This document shows, in pieces, positions 54,676-63,132 of a DNA stretch of 64,000 bases. The DNA lies in the NCBI GenBank assembly GCA_022836915.1, contig CP094668.1:124001-188000 (forward strand), given 5' to 3'. Each line of letters starts with the position of its first letter. The first letter of the stretch is position 1. A program made the position numbers and the translations under genes. Below the pieces are notes generated by a model. The model was given only the letters and a program-made list of their open reading frames with translations, was not told where the DNA came from and did no database searches. This DNA comes from Paenibacillus sp. OVF10. GTDB taxonomy: Bacteria > Bacillota > Bacilli > Paenibacillales > Paenibacillaceae.

Positions 54676-55046
54676 ATGAGGATATTTCAATTTAAACAAG
54701 AGTCAGGGAAAAAGATAACCAAATTTGATTCTAATTTTGTAATGTCACGTATTACGCAGACCAACAAAGCAGCTCATATCGGATGTATGCATTTAGCTGA
54801 AGGTGGAGTAGTAGGTTATCACCAAGCTGTGGTTCCTCAACTCCTTTTGATCGTAAGTGGAGAGGGTTGGGTTAGAGGTGATGAAGCAAATGAATACATC
54901 AAGGTTCGTTGTGGCGAAGCGGTTCTCTGGGATAAACATGAATGGCACGAAACGAAACCAAAACAGAAACTGGACTCATGGCAATTGTAATTGAAAGCGA
55001 AGAGTTAGACACTTCATTATTGACGCCTTTAGAAGTTATTGTATAA
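54676..55046 (+). CDS. small cupin-fold protein, frame broken near 54955
   Basis: The protein has about 123 residues with one cupin motif: VVGYHQAVVPQLLLIVSGEGWVRGDE and CGEAVLWDKHEWHET. As read it stops at 54990. One A added around 54955-54957 gives ETKTKTETGLMAIVIESEELDTSLL and a stop at 55046. The ATG follows GCGGAGG. The function is unknown; such single-domain cupins often bind metals or small effectors. Confidence 0.75.
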
Positions 55047-55085
55047 AAAAAGCAGACCTGCACCTAAGCCGGTAACAGGACTGCT
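55045..55085 (-). terminator. intrinsic terminator after the HAD gene
   Basis: AGCAG and CCTG pair with CAGG and CTGCT. On the minus strand the stem is followed by six T. It also lies at the end of the converging cupin gene. Confidence 0.72.
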
Positions 55086-55104
55086 CCTTTAAACATAAAT
55101 CTCC

Positions 55105-55842
55105 TTAAACTCGAACAGGTTCAAATGTCAGAATAGAACTGATTTCCTCATAGCTACGTGCTACAAAATGAGGTTGATGATCAGATTCCGGCAGCGCCTC
55201 CCGATGGTTGAACCAGATAACTGTCCAGCCCGCATCCACTGCACCTACCACATCATTACGCCACGAGTCTCCGATGTAATAGCTGGAACGGGCATCTGTC
55301 CCGGCCTGCTGACTCACATATTCAAACAACCTGCGATCTGGCTTCGCATAACCAGTCATACCGGAGATGAAGATCAAATGCTCGTCCACGAGACTAAGCA
55401 CATCCAGTGCTTCAAGCTTGCGCCGCTGATGTTCTCCTTCTCCATTGGTGATTAGACCAACAGTATGGCCTTCTGCCTGAAGCTTTCTGATCAGCTCATA
55501 CGCTCCTTCAAAAGGCACAATCTCGAACTGTCTGCTCAGATACTGTGCTTGCAGTTTTTCAGCCTGTCCCAGTTGTAGGGGAAGTCCAAATTCCTCCATC
55601 GTCATCTCAAACCTCCGACGGCGCATTCGCTCTACTGCATCCGGTTCTGGTACAGCGGACAGATCTTCTTGTGCAGACAGCCAGTCACTGTAATAACGAA
55701 AGCGGTGATACGCCTCAGCATAAGGAAAATCATCCGGCAGGCCGAGAACGTCCTGCAACGCGCCACGAAGCGGCTGCAAGTGATCATATAAGGTGTCATC
55801 CACGTCGAAAAATATGGTTTTAGCATTATTTATTTCATTCAT
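55105..55842 (-). CDS. HAD superfamily hydrolase (YjjG-like)
   Basis: The 245-residue protein has motif I TIFFDVDDTLYDH (nucleophile Asp), motif II GLITNGEGEHQRRKLEAL, motif III Lys in GYAKPDRRLFEYV and motif IV YYIGDSWRNDVVGAVDAGW. A helical C1 cap lies between motifs I and II. It is predicted to be a phosphatase for small phosphorylated metabolites or nucleotides. It is a single gene on this strand. Confidence 0.92.
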   Translation of the reverse strand: MNEINNAKTIFFDVDDTLYDHLQPLRGALQDVLGLPDDFPYAEAYHRFRYYSDWLSAQEDLSAVPEPDAVERMRRRRFEMTMEEFGLPLQLGQAEKLQAQYLSRQFEIVPFEGAYELIRKLQAEGHTVGLITNGEGEHQRRKLEALDVLSLVDEHLIFISGMTGYAKPDRRLFEYVSQQAGTDARSSYYIGDSWRNDVVGAVDAGWTVIWFNHREALPESDHQPHFVARSYEEISSILTFEPVRV

Positions 55843-56374
55843 AATGGTTGTCTATCCTCCTGCATTTTGAGTCCAAACATTCTCTTCTTACTATATATGT
55901 ATTCATTTGTCCCGTCCAAGGAGGAGCTTACTCTTTATGTTACAGCTTCGGGTCCAGAGCAACACCAATAGCAATCCTTGATTCTGACGCTCAGACAGCC
56001 ATGTCGTTGAAACTATGTTAAAATAAGGATCATTAACTTAGAGGTGATGCTTATTCCTAATCCAAAAATCTTCTTCTATTAGTTATGTACGAGGTCGTGG
56101 CTTCTCTAGCCAAATCTAACCTTGCACAATGGGGATGAAGATGTTTACACTACAAAATAGTAAGAAGTTCGTTGATCCAAGCACGATTATCATCAATATC
56201 GAACCAGAATGAAGCGTCTCATGTACCACGAGCAATACGATCTCTGTACAACTATAAACGAAGCGCTACATCAAAATCAGTAGCCTTTTTAGTTAAGAAG
56301 GACTTCTTTTTCAATCAATTACATATCGTTTCATTCGTTACTGACAGTTAGAATATATCGAGGAGGCCTTATTC
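55843..56374. other. 530-bp intergenic region with a possible small disrupted frame
   Basis: No intact gene is seen. On the plus strand, GAGGTG is followed by ATG 56047 (MLIPNPK). With two one-base corrections a frame could run to the stop at 56212, ending FTLQNSKKFVDPSTIIINIEPE. I do not recognise this product and the case is weak. Confidence 0.3.
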
Positions 56375-56806
56375 ATGTGGAAAGAGCATCTTCATAGCAT
56401 TTCGAAGGAGTATACGTTCAGTCCCCCTGCATCTGGTGATGACATTGCAAAGATGGAAGACTCCTTACAGGTTACGCTCCCTCGTGAATTAAAAGAAATA
56501 TTGCTCGAAACCAATGGAGTCAGAGCTATTTACGATTTGGGACTTATCTGGTCAGAAGATCGAATTAAGAATGAAAACAGACATTATCGGGATGACCACT
56601 CCCAAGATTACTATATGCCCTTTGATCACCTGCTCTTCTTCGGGGAAAGTGGGATTGGGGATTTATTTGCTTTTCCTGTGACAGGGGATGGAACGTGTAG
56701 AGATGACGTGTTTGTGTGGAATCATGAAAATGACAGCCGAAAATGGGTCGCACCTTCAGTGTCCAAATATTTGGAGTGGACTTTAGAAGGCAAAATAAAA
56801 ATTTAG
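56375..56806 (+). CDS. SMI1/KNR4 (SUKH) family protein
   Basis: The 143-residue intact SUKH-fold protein reads KEYTFSPPASGDDIAKMEDSLQVTLPRELKEILLETNGVRAIYDLGLIWSEDRIKNEN. It continues with FDHLLFFGESGIGDLFAFPVTGDG and VFVWNHENDSRKWVAPSVSKYLEW. The clean AGGAGG upstream supports the start. The family commonly supplies immunity to polymorphic toxins; no toxin is nearby. Confidence 0.9.
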   Translation: MWKEHLHSISKEYTFSPPASGDDIAKMEDSLQVTLPRELKEILLETNGVRAIYDLGLIWSEDRIKNENRHYRDDHSQDYYMPFDHLLFFGESGIGDLFAFPVTGDGTCRDDVFVWNHENDSRKWVAPSVSKYLEWTLEGKIKI

Positions 56807-56924
56807 TTTACACGGACTAACGGACTCTAATCTACGATGAATAATTAGATAATTTTGTGTTTCCATTTAATGAATATTATATTAATGAACACATTACAAA
56901 TGAATAAAAGGTGGAATGTAACTT

Positions 56925-57113
56925 ATGAGTATATCAGAAAAGAAATGTCATGATTGCGGAGGAACATCTTTCGTAGAAGCATCGGATTACATCAACCTTC
57001 GTCCATTGGATAAGAAAATGACTCTCGGTGTGGAAAAAATGTACACGGTATGTCTGGATTGCGGCGAAGTTGTTTCCATTAAAGTGAAGAACCCAGAGAA
57101 GTTGCTAAAATAA
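56925..57113 (+). CDS. small zinc-ribbon-like protein, 62 residues
   Basis: Two Cys pairs (KKCHDCGG near residue 8 and VCLDCGEV near residue 43) about 35 residues apart form a likely zinc ribbon. The rest is basic. AAAGGTGG precedes the ATG, and a perfect terminator follows. Function unknown; it may be a nucleic-acid or protein-binding adaptor. Confidence 0.8.
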   Translation: MSISEKKCHDCGGTSFVEASDYINLRPLDKKMTLGVEKMYTVCLDCGEVVSIKVKNPEKLLK

Positions 57114-57128
57114 TAATTCCAATAAGCA

Positions 57129-57178
57129 CATGAAAAAACACCCTAGCTCACAATTGTGAAATAGGGTGTTTTTTCATG
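57129..57178. terminator. bidirectional terminator between the Zn-ribbon gene and ade
   Basis: CATGAAAAAACACCCTA and TAGGGTGTTTTTTCATG are perfectly complementary 17-nt arms around a 16-nt loop. T runs are present on both strands. Confidence 0.9.
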
Positions 57179-57204
57179 TGCATCACGACATATGTGTCTT
57201 CAAA

Positions 57205-58944
57205 CTATACAATTAACGATACAACCTTACCTGCATTCACATCAATCAGGCCATGGTCCGTAATCTTCAGCGCCGGACTTACCGCAAGGGAGTGAGTACT
57301 GATCGACATGATCGGGTTGTAATGTACATATCCAAGAGACAACATCGCTGCTCTCAGTTCCTTCACTTGATGGGACACCACTGCAAGTGGTTCTTCCGTC
57401 AAAATGCCACCTACGGGAAGTTCCAGATGGGACAGCACCTTGCCGTCTTCCACCACACAGAAGCCACCCTGGCTCGAAATTACTGTGTTAGCTGCGATTA
57501 TCATATCTTCACGATTACGTCCTACAACCAGCAGGTTGTGATTGTCGTGTGAGTATGTCGTTGCAATGGCCCCACGCTTGATGGTGTCTCCACCAATCAG
57601 ACCATGTGCACGATTGCCGTTCACGCCATAACGTTCAAAGGTCGCGATCTGCGCATATCCGCTTTCTTCCCATAACAATTCACCATCCGAAGACTGAACC
57701 GGTGCAATATGTTCTTCTACAAAAGTAGAACCATCCTTGACCATCATGACACGGCATGGGTACTCACCTTCACCAGCGAGATCAACACCTGATCCACTGA
57801 CTTTTGGGTCTGACAACTGAATTGCAAAATCTGCTACGCCCAACTTCTTCAACTGCACACTCTTATAGAAGTGAGGTGGGAACTGCCCGGTTATCCGTTC
57901 CTGCTTATACGGTTCGTAATCGTCATAAGCTTTGCGGCCGTTTTTGTACACCTGATCAATAGCGAGCTCCTCCAGGTTGGATACCAACACATAATCGGCC
58001 ACTTTGCCTGGGGCCACGCTGCCACGATCGGTCATTTTCATTCGGGAAGCAGGGGTAGATGTTGCGGCGTAGATCGCATCTTCCGGACGCATCCCCATCT
58101 GAATCGCTTTACGTACAATATGATTCAGATGACCATGCTCCACCAGTGAATCCGGCATCACATCATCTGTTACAAAGCAGAAGTGCTGTGCCACATCATG
58201 TTGAATCAGGTACTCCATGACTTCCGGTGTCATTGATTTCTCCTGAATTTCAATAAACATACCTGCCGCAATCCGCGCCTGCAATCCCTCAATGCTCTGA
58301 TGAGTATGGTCAGAATCGATACCTGCGTAGATCAGTCGATGCAGATCGAGTCCAAGCAGTTTCGGTGTATGACCTTCGATCACCAGATCGGGATAGTTTT
58401 TGCGGATATGCTGTAAAATCTGGTTTGTCTTACACTCCGGATCACGGATGACATCGACATAGTTCATGATCTCGCCCAGACAAATGATCTCGCCAGTGGC
58501 GAGCAACACGTCCATATCTTCGATTTCAATCGAACCACCTGTTGTCTCCATCGGGGTTGCCGGAACGGAACTTGGAATCGCATAGAACATGTCCACCGTC
58601 GTCTCCCGACTCGCAGTCATCATCTCCTGCACACCCTCCAGCCCAAATACATTAGCCATCTCATGCGGTTCTGCGACAATGGATGTTACCCCGCAGCCAA
58701 TCAGACCATAAGAAAAGGTTTCCGGTGTCACCATCGTACTTTCGATATGCAGATGGATATCAATCAAGCCAGGAATCATGTATCTTCCCCGCGCATCAAT
58801 GACTTCGTCTGCCTGAATCATCTCAGGCCCACCGGGTCCAACATACAGGAATCTGCCGTCGAGTACAGCAACGTTGTTCATTTCAAACCGTTTATAATAA
58901 CTGTTATACACATGTACATTAACAATCAGTTGATCTGCACGCAT
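57205..58944 (-). CDS. ade: adenine deaminase
   Basis: The 579-residue amidohydrolase of the AdeC family has the metal motif PGLIDIHLHIESTMVTPE. It also has VAEPHEMANVFG, VIEGHTPKL, GIDSDHTHQSIEG and FCFVTDDVMPD in the barrel, and the C-terminal SHDNHNLLVVGRN and VGGILTEEP. It converts adenine to hypoxanthine and ammonia. It follows the ABC ATPase gene by 176 bp on the same strand, with nucleoside hydrolase further upstream, so released adenine can be salvaged directly. Confidence 0.95.
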   Translation of the reverse strand: MRADQLIVNVHVYNSYYKRFEMNNVAVLDGRFLYVGPGGPEMIQADEVIDARGRYMIPGLIDIHLHIESTMVTPETFSYGLIGCGVTSIVAEPHEMANVFGLEGVQEMMTASRETTVDMFYAIPSSVPATPMETTGGSIEIEDMDVLLATGEIICLGEIMNYVDVIRDPECKTNQILQHIRKNYPDLVIEGHTPKLLGLDLHRLIYAGIDSDHTHQSIEGLQARIAAGMFIEIQEKSMTPEVMEYLIQHDVAQHFCFVTDDVMPDSLVEHGHLNHIVRKAIQMGMRPEDAIYAATSTPASRMKMTDRGSVAPGKVADYVLVSNLEELAIDQVYKNGRKAYDDYEPYKQERITGQFPPHFYKSVQLKKLGVADFAIQLSDPKVSGSGVDLAGEGEYPCRVMMVKDGSTFVEEHIAPVQSSDGELLWEESGYAQIATFERYGVNGNRAHGLIGGDTIKRGAIATTYSHDNHNLLVVGRNREDMIIAANTVISSQGGFCVVEDGKVLSHLELPVGGILTEEPLAVVSHQVKELRAAMLSLGYVHYNPIMSISTHSLAVSPALKITDHGLIDVNAGKVVSLIV

Positions 58945-59119
58945 GGGGCATAATCTCCTTCTTCACAAGCATTTCACCGCGATGCCAACCGGACAATGAA
59001 CCTGCACTTTAATCTGCTGTACTGCACATGACTGCGCACCACTGCCCTCGTCCGGAATCATCGCATGAGTTGCCTTCTTTACTGCTCTTATTTCCTCAAG
59101 CTATTCCAACCATTCACGA

Positions 59120-60178
59120 CTACTCCACCAGTACAAGCTTGTCCTGTGGGAAAATCAGGTTAACACGCTGACCGCTAAGGTACGGTGTTTCCATCTCCTG
59201 ATTGGCCGTAAAGTCACCCAGTTCCGTCTCAACCACATACTGATAGCTGCGTCCCAGATACGTACTCACTTTGATAATCCCCGGCAAGGCGTTCACGACA
59301 TCCGCAGAGGTATCTCCACTAACGATCAGATCATCCGGGCGAATCGCGCCTTTGCGAGCACCGGGACGTGCTGTTCCAGGATGCGCCGTTGCCGTAAATG
59401 TGCGGCCACCTGCATGCAATGTGATGAGTTCACCTGCATCGCTGCGATCCGCAAATTCAATGAAATTATGGAACCCAATAAACCGTGCTACAAACTCCGT
59501 TGCCGGATATTTAAAAATCGTTTCCGGGCGGTCGAGCTGCTCGACCACGCCTTTGTTCATAATCGCTACCTGATCCGAGATCGAGAAGCACTCTTCCTGA
59601 TCATGAGAGACATACAACGTTGTAATGCCCAGCTCTTGCTGAATCCGGCGAATCTCCACCCGCATGTTGAGTCGCAGGTTGGCATCCAGGTTACTGAGCG
59701 GTTCGTCGAACAAGAGTAGGTCAGGTTCAATGACCAATGCGCGGGCAATCGCCACACGCTGACGCTGTCCACCGGACAGTTCTTGTGGAAAACGTTTCTC
59801 AAATCCATTCAGGTTAACAACTTCCAGGATTCGCATCACACGGGAAGAGATATCCTTGTCTTTTACTTTACGCATCCGCAGGCCAAAGGCCACGTTGTCA
59901 TAGACAGATAGATGCGGGAATAACGCATAACTCTGAAATACAAATCCGAAGTTCCGCTTGTTCGCCGGAACCTTTGTATAATCCTTGCCGCCGAACATAA
60001 ACTTGCCCTGTGATGCTTCCAGAAATCCGGCGATGAGGCGCAGCGTAGTTGTTTTGCCGCAACCGCTCGGTCCGAGCAGGGAGAGCAGTTTACCTTTTTC
60101 CAGCTCCAACTGAAAATCCTTCAGGATTGTCTGCTTATCGTATGCCACGGATACGTGGTCTAATGTCAGCAATGCCAT
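59120..60178 (-). CDS. ABC transporter ATP-binding protein (polyamine/Fe-type, second system)
   Basis: The protein has about 352 residues. Walker A is GPSGCGKTT, signature [15 protein letters not shown], Walker B LLLFDEPLSNLDANLR and switch YVSHDQEECFSISD. A TOBE-like C-terminus follows (GAIRPDDLIV). It belongs to the PotA/FbpC clade and is distinct from the potA at 48945. The start ATG 60178 lies 11 nt after GGAGG; an upstream TTG sits inside the ribosome site. It abuts the permease gene upstream. Confidence 0.9.
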   Translation of the reverse strand: MALLTLDHVSVAYDKQTILKDFQLELEKGKLLSLLGPSGCGKTTTLRLIAGFLEASQGKFMFGGKDYTKVPANKRNFGFVFQSYALFPHLSVYDNVAFGLRMRKVKDKDISSRVMRILEVVNLNGFEKRFPQELSGGQRQRVAIARALVIEPDLLLFDEPLSNLDANLRLNMRVEIRRIQQELGITTLYVSHDQEECFSISDQVAIMNKGVVEQLDRPETIFKYPATEFVARFIGFHNFIEFADRSDAGELITLHAGGRTFTATAHPGTARPGARKGAIRPDDLIVSGDTSADVVNALPGIIKVSTYLGRSYQYVVETELGDFTANQEMETPYLSGQRVNLIFPQDKLVLVE

Positions 60179-60196
60179 AGCGTTCTGCGCCTCCAA

Positions 60197-60988
60197 TTAA
60201 CGTTTAGTAAAGTATGAAAATCCGCCCATGATCCGTTCGATCACGAACATTAAGAGTCCGGTCAGTACCATCAACAGCACGGAAATCGCTGCAATCGTTG
60301 GGTCAAAATAATTCTCCACATACGTCAGCATCTGGATCGGTAATGTGCTTACCCCTGGTCCGGTCATGAACACCGAGATGTCCACGTTGTTGAAGGACTC
60401 CAAGAAGGCAATCAGTACGGCAGCGATAATTCCTGAGCGGATGTTAGGAAGCACGATCGTGAAGAACGTTCTTACGCGTCCCGCACCAAGACTCAGCGCA
60501 GCTTCTTCCACTGCAAAGTCAAAGCTCGACAGACTCGATGCGATAACTCGAATGATAAATGGAAGCATGATAATCGTATGACCGATCAATAGTCCGAGAT
60601 ACATTGGCAGATGGTAGATTACGATCAGGTATTTCATCAATGTAAAACCAAGCACGATTCCCGGGATCAGTACCGGGGACAGGAACAGTGCGTTCAGCAC
60701 AGACTTGCCTTTGAAATCGTAACGACTGAGTGCATACGCAGCCGGAACTCCGAGCACCAGCGCCAACAGGTTCCCCAGCAGGGAAATGATGATGGACGTT
60801 TGGAATGTGCGGAGGAATCCGCCTGTGTTGAAAATGTTCTCATACCAGCGGAAGGAGAACCCTTCCGGCGGAAATTTGAGTACCGTTCCCGGTTCAAACG
60901 AAGTGACCGATATGATCAGAAGCGGGCCCAGCAGAAAGATAAAGACCAGCAGACTGAACAGGCCCAGCCCGATATGTTTCTCCCGCAT
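60197..60988 (-). CDS. ABC transporter permease (PotC-like, second system)
   Basis: The 263-residue six-helix permease has the EAA loop VEEAALSLGAGRVRTFFTIVLPNIRSGIIAAVLIAF. The N-terminus is GLGLFSLLVFIFLLGPLLIISVTSFEPG. It pairs with the upstream permease 4 bp away. AAGGGG precedes the ATG. Confidence 0.9.
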   Translation of the reverse strand: MREKHIGLGLFSLLVFIFLLGPLLIISVTSFEPGTVLKFPPEGFSFRWYENIFNTGGFLRTFQTSIIISLLGNLLALVLGVPAAYALSRYDFKGKSVLNALFLSPVLIPGIVLGFTLMKYLIVIYHLPMYLGLLIGHTIIMLPFIIRVIASSLSSFDFAVEEAALSLGAGRVRTFFTIVLPNIRSGIIAAVLIAFLESFNNVDISVFMTGPGVSTLPIQMLTYVENYFDPTIAAISVLLMVLTGLLMFVIERIMGGFSYFTKR

Positions 60989-60992
60989 ATGT

Positions 60993-61814
60993 CTACCCCT
61001 TCGGATTTAAAGTTTTGGCCATTTTGTTCATGACACCGACCACGACAAATGTAATCACAATCATAATCGCGGCAACAACCGAGGCCAGATACCAGTCGTT
61101 GAGGGTCATGGCGTTTTGATACAGGAACGTAGCAATCACGCGCTGCTTGCCTCCAAGGAGGGCAGGTGTGGTATACGCCGTCAGGCTTCCAACAAAGACA
61201 AGCACGGCTCCGATCACAAGTCCTGGCACAGCCAGCGGGAACACAACCCGGCGGAATGCCGTAATGCGCGATGCGCCCAGACTCTGTGCTGCTTTGAGCA
61301 GGTCACCGTCAATGTTCTCAAGTACACCTACCAAAGAAATAATCATCAATGGCAGGAATAGATGCGTCAGACCGATCATCATGGCTGCCGGGGTGTACAG
61401 AATATCCAGCGGCTTGTCCACGATACCCAGACCAACAAGGGTGTTATTGATCAGCCCTTTGCGTCCAAGAATGATCATCCAGCTGAACGAGCGCACGACC
61501 GGGCTCGTCAGCAGTGGAAAGATCGCCAGTGCCAGCAAAATTCCTTTGCGGCGCGGCGCTTTCTGCGAAATATAATAAGCTGTCGGAAATCCGAGCACCA
61601 CACAGACGATGGTGGTGACCACGCTGACTTGCAGCGTCGTAAGCAATATTTTCAAAAAGTATGGGTCTCTGAAAAAATGCATGTATCCTTCAAACGTGAA
61701 GGAGTTTTCTTGGAAAAACGTCGATCCGATCGTCAGGACAATCGGAATGATCATAAATGCCGCCAAAAACACGAATCCCGGCAGCAATAGCCAGTAGATT
61801 ACTGATTTCTTCAT
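60993..61814 (-). CDS. ABC transporter permease (PotB-like, second system)
   Basis: The 273-residue permease begins MKKSVIYWLLLPGFVFLAAFMIIPIVLTIGSTFF. Its coupling loop is DLLKAAQSLGASRITAFRRVVFPLAVPGLVIG. It is first of the three transporter core genes. The 281-bp gap between it and the nucleoside hydrolase gene holds a family B hairpin element. Confidence 0.9.
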   Translation of the reverse strand: MKKSVIYWLLLPGFVFLAAFMIIPIVLTIGSTFFQENSFTFEGYMHFFRDPYFLKILLTTLQVSVVTTIVCVVLGFPTAYYISQKAPRRKGILLALAIFPLLTSPVVRSFSWMIILGRKGLINNTLVGLGIVDKPLDILYTPAAMMIGLTHLFLPLMIISLVGVLENIDGDLLKAAQSLGASRITAFRRVVFPLAVPGLVIGAVLVFVGSLTAYTTPALLGGKQRVIATFLYQNAMTLNDWYLASVVAAIMIVITFVVVGVMNKMAKTLNPKG

Positions 61815-61924
61815 CGCGATACTCCTGACTTGTAAAATGTTTTATTCACACGTTTCACTGGCGCACATTTCAAAAATAAACGTCCATGTTTAGCGCACCA
61901 GCCGTTCCGGTTACGAATCGTTCT

Positions 61925-62013
61925 TACGATCGCTGTTATCCTTGGATTTTCTTGATCTCCTTCTTAATAGAAGGAAAAATCCAAGGATAAAGGCGAACGC
62001 TTCGCTTCTTCAG
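61925..62013. repeat. hairpin repeat element, family B, copy 3 (core)
   Basis: CGATCGCTG precedes the arm TTATCCTTGGATTTT (61936-61950), which pairs perfectly with 61976-61990. GCGAA-CGC-TTCGC (61993-62005) and CTTCTTCAG follow. Three stem pairs differ from copy 1 and all keep pairing. The copy sits inside the purine-salvage operon, in the opposite orientation to its transcription. Confidence 0.8.
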
Positions 62014-62094
62014 AATCGATTTCGTCCCCTACAGTACCAGCTGAATACGTAAGGATTGATTTTAGACTGAACCCCAATGCCGTGAAGATCATAG

Positions 62095-63033
62095 CTACGC
62101 GTTTAACGCGTTGATAAACAGTTCAAGGAAGCTTTCTGCGTCTACGGTTTCGCAGACGAGAGTATTGGGCTGCTCACCCAAACGGTTTTGGAAGTCACAT
62201 ACCATCTGGCCATCGCACAGGCGGCTGGCGGTTTCGACATCCACGTAATACGATTTGCGTCCTACCAGTTCCGGGGCAAGGGCTACGCCAACGGCAAGTG
62301 GATCATGTAACGCGCAAGCGCGGACGCCATTCATTTGTTCGTAACGGTTGATGTAAATCTCCGTGCTCTGAGCAACGTACGCGCGCAGTGCAGGATCTGT
62401 GAGACGCTCAATCGTTGCTTCATTCAGCAGCGTTTGACGCGTTACATCCAGTCCGACTTGAGTAAGCTTCTCGATACCTGCATGCAGTACAATGCGAGCG
62501 GCCTCTGGATCAGCGTATGTGTTGTACTCGGCGGTTGGTGTAATATTGCCATGTCCGCGAACGACACCACCCATGAAGATGACTTCCTTCAATAAAGAAG
62601 GCAATACAGGGCACTTCATAAGCGCGAGGGCCAAGTTCGTTAAGGGTGCGGTCATGATTAATGTCAGTTCGCCCGGATATTGCTTGGCTTGTTCCACGAT
62701 GAAGTCTGGCGCAAAACCTTCCTCGGCTTTCTTAGACACGGCCGGATCAGGCAGCGCACCGCCCAATCCGTCCTGTCCATGTACCCGGTGTTCATAATGC
62801 GATTTGCGAGTGAGCGGTCCAGCTGCTCCGGCAATGACCGGAATTTCAGGTGCACCCGCGAGTTCAAGAATTTTGCACGTATTCTCTGTTGCCTGCTGGA
62901 GTGATACGTTCCCACAGACTGTGGTGATACCGAGAATGTCCAACTTCCGGCTTTTGACGGCCAGCAAAATCGCCAGTGCATCATCAATCCCCGTGTCCAC
63001 ATCCAGAATGATGCGATTTTGCGCTTCACTCAT
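62095..63033 (-). CDS. nucleoside hydrolase (inosine-uridine preferring type)
   Basis: The protein has 312 residues. The metal/ribose site is ILDVDTGIDDALAILLAV near the N-terminus, followed by VRGHGNITPTAEYNTYADPEAARIVLHAG and CALHDPLAVGVAL. This is the IunH/Rih family that splits nucleosides into base and ribose. It sits between the binding-protein gene and the permease genes of the second polyamine-type transporter, arguing that the imported solute is a nucleoside. Confidence 0.93.
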   Translation of the reverse strand: MSEAQNRIILDVDTGIDDALAILLAVKSRKLDILGITTVCGNVSLQQATENTCKILELAGAPEIPVIAGAAGPLTRKSHYEHRVHGQDGLGGALPDPAVSKKAEEGFAPDFIVEQAKQYPGELTLIMTAPLTNLALALMKCPVLPSLLKEVIFMGGVVRGHGNITPTAEYNTYADPEAARIVLHAGIEKLTQVGLDVTRQTLLNEATIERLTDPALRAYVAQSTEIYINRYEQMNGVRACALHDPLAVGVALAPELVGRKSYYVDVETASRLCDGQMVCDFQNRLGEQPNTLVCETVDAESFLELFINALNA

Positions 63034-63132
63034 CCGTTCTCAACTCCTATACGGTAATTGGTTGCTTGCTGCAAATGATATAGGTTCAACATGTGGATCA
63101 AAGATAACTTTTAAGACATCCGATTACGTTTT

